From NCBI GenBank assembly GCA_947631885.1, contig CANRMZ010000002.1, positions 1 through 23,084 of the forward strand: a stretch of 23,084 nt of DNA, written 5' to 3'. The stretch's first letter is position 1, and each line of letters begins with the position of its first letter. The DNA is from an uncultured Bacilli bacterium (GTDB lineage: Bacteria; Bacillota_I; Bacilli_A; RF39; UBA660). The notes below the pieces were generated by a model. It worked only from the letters and a program-made list of their open reading frames with translations, was not told the origin of the DNA and ran no database searches. The position numbers and the translations under genes are program-made. Positions 20,377 to 23,084 of the stretch are shown one piece after another.

Positions 20377-21851
20377 TTCTGAACTTTTTTTGTATCCTCT
20401 TTGGACTCATCCTCCGAGGTAGGTGTCGTCCGAAGACTACCACCGTTATTCTCTGATTCTTTCCATAATTTATCTTCACCATAATAGCCTAATGACTTAT
20501 AATAAGTTTCGTTAGGATCACTAAATAGACCACTTACAGTCATAGCAATATCAGGTGCTACTTGTGCTTGTTTTAAATTCAATAAAGCTTGTGCTTTTAC
20601 AAGTAAATTATCAGATTTATTTCTTGTGAACTTAATATCTATATCTTTAAGAGTTACAGTAGATATTCCACTGCCTCTTATCTTTTTACAAATTTTCAAA
20701 ATAAGTTTTAGCTCTTCACGTGCTGTTTTCTTAAATGCGATTTCATCTTGATTTGCTCTTTGGTCGGCCATTGTCCAGCCTTCGCCTAAAAGACGAGCTT
20801 GTCCAGTGTCACCACCACTTGCTTTATCATTTTTTGATGGAATACCAACGATTGTTAAGAAATTGTTATAAATTTTATCATAAAGAATTTTATTGTCTGC
20901 GAAAGATAACTTATTTACTAATAACTTTACATCGGCTGGTAAATTCTGTTCACTTTTAACTTTGACAGCACCTAATTCCATTAATTCTTTAAAGTCATCA
21001 GCATCTACATCGTTATTTACAAATACTACCAATGATTGAACAAATTGTTCCAATCCATCTACATCATTTGAAGATATTTGGTTTAATGTATTTAACATGG
21101 ACATAACAATTTCAACGATTCCTAACCTTGATTTATTTAAGGTGTATTCTAAAATTGGAATCGTTTTTAAACCATTTATTCCATTATTTTGCTTTGTCTT
21201 TGTAACAACAAATTTTCCAGCATCTCCTTTGATGTCATATACTTCACTTGCTGTGTATACTGTTCCAACTTTTTCTCCATCATCTTTTATATAATAGGAA
21301 ACTCCTAATAATGGTTTGCTCCCTAATCCATTCTCATAAATTACAAATGATGTTCTTGGGTCTAAGTTATAGATACTAAAAGGGCTTTCTTCATTTTCCT
21401 TTTCGGATATAATTAATCGAGGCGCAACTCCACATATGTATAACCATTCTGCTAAGTCACAGTCTTTGCCGTGCTTATCCTCGGCTGTCATGTAACTATT
21501 TAAGATAAGAATCTCATCATTTGCTACATCACCGCGTTGAACATATTGTATTGGTTCCCCAAATACATATCCTTTTTTAAATTCCACTGCAAAATATGCG
21601 TTGTTTTCCAAAACTTTATTATTAATGTTTTCACGAACTATTTTTGTTTTTGAAAGAATTGGTTGATTTCCTTTATAGTATTTGTAAAGATAGTCAATTT
21701 CATTTGCATTTGCTTCGTGTTGACTCCACTTATCCATTAAAATCTTTGATATTGTTTGCTCATTTAATTCTTCTTGCTTATAATCTGCTAAAATTTTTCT
21801 TCTTCCAAAATACGTTTTTTCAGGTACTACTTTTTGTACATATTCTGCCAT
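20373..21851 (-). CDS. portal protein (SPP1 gp6-like)
   Basis: 492 residues, the usual length. It forms the dodecameric DNA channel at one capsid vertex. Landmarks: KILMDKWSQHEANANEIDYLYKYYKGNQPIL, ENINNKVLENNAYFAVEFKKGYVFGEPIQY, NLDPRTSFVIYENGLGSKPLLGVSYY, and the wing/stem part with ISSNDVDGLEQFVQSLVVFVNND, ending in an acidic tail. A good AAAGGAG precedes the ATG. It ends in TGA, showing UGA is a normal stop here. It is transcribed from its own promoter region behind a terminator that follows terL. Confidence 0.95.
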   Translation of the reverse strand: MAEYVQKVVPEKTYFGRRKILADYKQEELNEQTISKILMDKWSQHEANANEIDYLYKYYKGNQPILSKTKIVRENINNKVLENNAYFAVEFKKGYVFGEPIQYVQRGDVANDEILILNSYMTAEDKHGKDCDLAEWLYICGVAPRLIISEKENEESPFSIYNLDPRTSFVIYENGLGSKPLLGVSYYIKDDGEKVGTVYTASEVYDIKGDAGKFVVTKTKQNNGINGLKTIPILEYTLNKSRLGIVEIVMSMLNTLNQISSNDVDGLEQFVQSLVVFVNNDVDADDFKELMELGAVKVKSEQNLPADVKLLVNKLSFADNKILYDKIYNNFLTIVGIPSKNDKASGGDTGQARLLGEGWTMADQRANQDEIAFKKTAREELKLILKICKKIRGSGISTVTLKDIDIKFTRNKSDNLLVKAQALLNLKQAQVAPDIAMTVSGLFSDPNETYYKSLGYYGEDKLWKESENNGGSLRTTPTSEDESKEDTKKVQN

Positions 21852-21963
21852 TCATTCTCCTTTTGTTCCTAAAAAAATAGGGAACACAAACACTCTATTA
21901 AATTTTTAGTGCTTATGCTCCCACCAAAGCAAAAAGGATAAGAAATAATTATGAATTATTTAA
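21852..21963 (-). promoter_or_regulatory. structured 5' leader of the portal message
   Basis: About 110 bases between the predicted start of transcription and the portal ATG. AAATAAT/ATTATTT forms a seven-pair hairpin with a five-base loop. GTTCC..TA/TAGGAAC forms a hairpin just before AAAAGGAG. GCTT/AAGC and CACT/AGTG pairs lie between. I do not recognise a riboswitch class. Confidence 0.35.
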
Positions 21964-21970
21964 CGGTTGC

Positions 21971-21976
21971 ATTATA
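21971..21976 (-). promoter_or_regulatory. extended -10 promoter for portal and downstream genes
   Basis: Minus strand TATGATATAAT: a consensus TATAAT with a TGn extension. No good -35 is present 16 to 18 bases upstream, so it may need an activator or rely on the extended -10. It lies directly after the terL terminator. Confidence 0.5.
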
Positions 21977-22006
21977 TCATACTTTTTTTGAAAAATTGTT
22001 TCACTT

Positions 22007-22034
22007 AAAAAATAGCCCTTAAAATGAGCTATTT
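22007..22034 (-). terminator. terminator after terL
   Basis: AAATAGCTC pairs with GGGCTATTT (one U-G) around an eight-base loop, followed by a run of T. It lies about 50 bases after the spliced TerL stop. It would separate the packaging message from the structural operon. Confidence 0.75.
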
Positions 22035-22084
22035 TGTGTACAATTGTGTATAATTTTGCATTTTTCATTTACAGATATTTACAT

Positions 22085-22213
22085 TTATATTCCATACTCT
22101 CTTCTATCCAAAGGAATTGCTTTTGCAAATTTATTCTTTCCTAAGATAATCTCACTTGCCATCATGGAAATACTATCTGGCGCGTCCATTTTGTTATCGT
22201 AAAAGCTTTTTAT
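22085..22213 (-). CDS. terminase large subunit, exon 2 (C-terminus)
   Basis: Encodes (IKS)FYDNKMDAPDSISMM and then ASEIILGKNKFAKAIPLDRR ending EYGI-stop. DAPDS is the third acidic motif of the TerL RNase H-like nuclease, normally found right after the SFDYPNK segment that ends exon 1. This segment has no start or ribosome site, so it only makes sense joined to exon 1 by removal of the intron. The boundary is uncertain: starting at ATA (22213) or at C (22205) both keep frame, depending on the chosen 5' site. Confidence 0.85.
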   Translation of the reverse strand: MKSFYDNKMDAPDSISMMASEIILGKNKFAKAIPLDRREYGI

Positions 22214-22446
22214 CTTTTACTTCTTATAGTTTCCTATAAGTTCAGCATATCTTTTCATCTTAATAAGATGTTGAGGTCTCGTGGGTAGATTATATCTTTT
22301 CACTACCTATGCGTTGCCCCTGACTATAATATTTATAGCCTTCGGTTCGGATTGCCATGTTTTACATTTTTAATATAAAATTTAGGCTTCCCGCTTAATG
22401 CCTCAATTTTTCATCAATATATTACTATATTGTGCGACAACTTTTT
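22214..22446 (-). ncRNA. group I self-splicing intron (IA-like) in terL, no ORF
   Basis: 233 bases with the full core. P3 is TTGAGG (22401-22406) with CCTCAA (22271-22276). P4/P5 is CGGGAAGCC with GGCAATCCG. P6 is near CTATAA/TTATAG. P7 is TCAG with CTGA. The P7.1/7.2 hairpin is GGTAG/CTACC, P8 is CATCTT/AAGATG, J8/7 is AAGATAT, and P9 is CTTATAG-GAAA-CTATAAG. P1 can form between exon CGAT and GTCG, with a U-G pair at the splice site, and a GTAA-capped seven-pair hairpin (22415-22432) follows. A 3' terminal G is available at 22214 (or 22206 with the alternative 5' site). Lactobacillus phage LL-H is a known case of a group I intron in a terminase gene. No homing endonuclease is encoded within. 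Confidence 0.93.
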
Positions 22447-23084
22447 ATCGTTTTTATTTGGATAATCAAAAGAATATTCTGTTAAATTTTTCATAAATCT
22501 TCCATAATCTGAATTTGGTGGATAGTCTTTCTTTTGCTTGAATTGTATTCTATTTCTTACAATTCCACGATTATCCTTAATTCTTGTTTCTTTCTTTGGA
22601 GTATTATATTTTTCGGAAATGTTACATAGTAAATATCCAAGTTTTTCTAACCTTTCCTGAATAACTACCTTAAGTGAAGTATCAATATTGTTTTCTATCA
22701 CAAGTTCGACTACATTATATCTTACTATCATCTCGGCAATTTCATCGTAAAGGTCTGTCATTGGTTTTTGTTTGAAGATACAGTCAACCATATAATAATA
22801 ATCATTATTACCATGTACACATATTGGCATTGATACATTGTCTTTTCCCTTTCTAGCTGGGTCTAATGTTGCAAACGTTCCTTGAGCATAAGCTGGACTA
22901 CCATCTTCATTTAAAGGTAATTTTTCATAATGCAACAAAAGCTCATCTGCAAATTCTCTTCCTGTTGGTGCAATTGGTTCTTGCTGATATACACAGCTAA
23001 ATAAAAACTCATCTGTTGTTCTTTTTATTTGCTCTGCCTTTGCTTGTGGATATACAATAGGACATGTTGTTTTTCCATTTTCAT
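22447..23084 (-). CDS. terL: terminase large subunit, exon 1 (5' end beyond window)
   Basis: The frame is open to the right edge, so the ATPase domain lies outside. Visible part: end of the ATPase/linker region with FSCVYQQEPIAPTGREFADE, then the nuclease domain with the first acidic motif in FATLDPARKGKDN (LDPA) and the second in VELVIENNIDTS. It ends at FMKNLTEYSFDYPNKND. Read without splicing, the frame runs on about eleven codons (DKKLSHNIV...) to a TGA inside the intron, giving a protein without its third metal-binding motif. A TTG at 22938 is an internal Leu codon, not a start. TerL cuts and pumps phage DNA into the head. Confidence 0.93.

Noticed and set aside
21852..21963. Known riboswitch in the portal leader
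   Set aside because: Hairpins exist, but no conserved core of a class I know is recognisable.
22414..22938. A stand-alone 174-residue nuclease-like gene starting at TTG 22938
   Set aside because: The frame is open to the window edge and encodes conserved TerL residues upstream, and its 3' end is intron sequence. It is the middle of terL.
1..23084. CRISPR array, insertion sequence or toxin-antitoxin pair
   Set aside because: No regularly spaced repeats with spacers, no transposase motifs, and the lone HTH gene has no toxin partner.

Overview
This window is the late-gene half of an integrated siphovirus (temperate, long non-contractile tail) in a low-GC Bacillota host. The genome is AT-rich with strong AGGAGG-type ribosome sites. 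TAA, TAG and at least one TGA (portal) serve as stops, so there is no sign of UGA recoding. Domain styles (CHAP plus CW_7 lysin, dockerin-like EF-hands, N4-gp56-like capsid) suggest a gut Clostridia or Erysipelotrichia host, but I cannot name a genus.

Layout. Almost everything is on the minus strand, so read from right to left. TerL runs off the right edge and is interrupted by a group I intron. A terminator, a promoter and a structured leader follow, then portal, a tRNA-Asp with further hairpins, scaffold, and major capsid with an Ig-like extension reached by a +1 frameshift. Next come head-tail connector, head closure, a small protein, a gp10-like neck protein, tail terminator, tail tube, the G/GT tail chaperones (-1 frameshift), tape measure, a small distal-tail protein and a 1040-residue hub/fibre with an S74 autoprotease. 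Two small proteins, a tail fibre, five short tip/receptor-binding-like genes, two small membrane proteins (holin candidates), a small acidic protein and a CHAP endolysin complete the late block. At the left are a plus-strand HTH regulator, a divergent pair of envelope proteins (possible lysogenic conversion or superinfection exclusion), and a tyrosine integrase abutting the 3' end of a tRNA-Thr gene (attachment site).

Most interesting signals. (1) The group I intron splits terL just before its last catalytic acidic motif, so an ORF caller truncates TerL. (2) Capsid and Ig-like domain are joined at CCC-TAA. (3) A tRNA-Asp and long hairpins sit between portal and scaffold, where a minor head gene is often found. 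(4) Two copies of an unrecognised element precede tail-tip genes: an ATG mini-ORF, a run of 8 or 10 G, a 24-nt hairpin, and a 23-nt hairpin carrying GGAGG with one covarying base pair. These repeats bracket a two-gene cassette of tip proteins sharing an N-terminal tag. (5) Dockerin-like calcium loops occur in the tail hub and in an unpredicted 57-residue membrane protein beside it.

All domain names are from memory of the families. No search or folding program was run.
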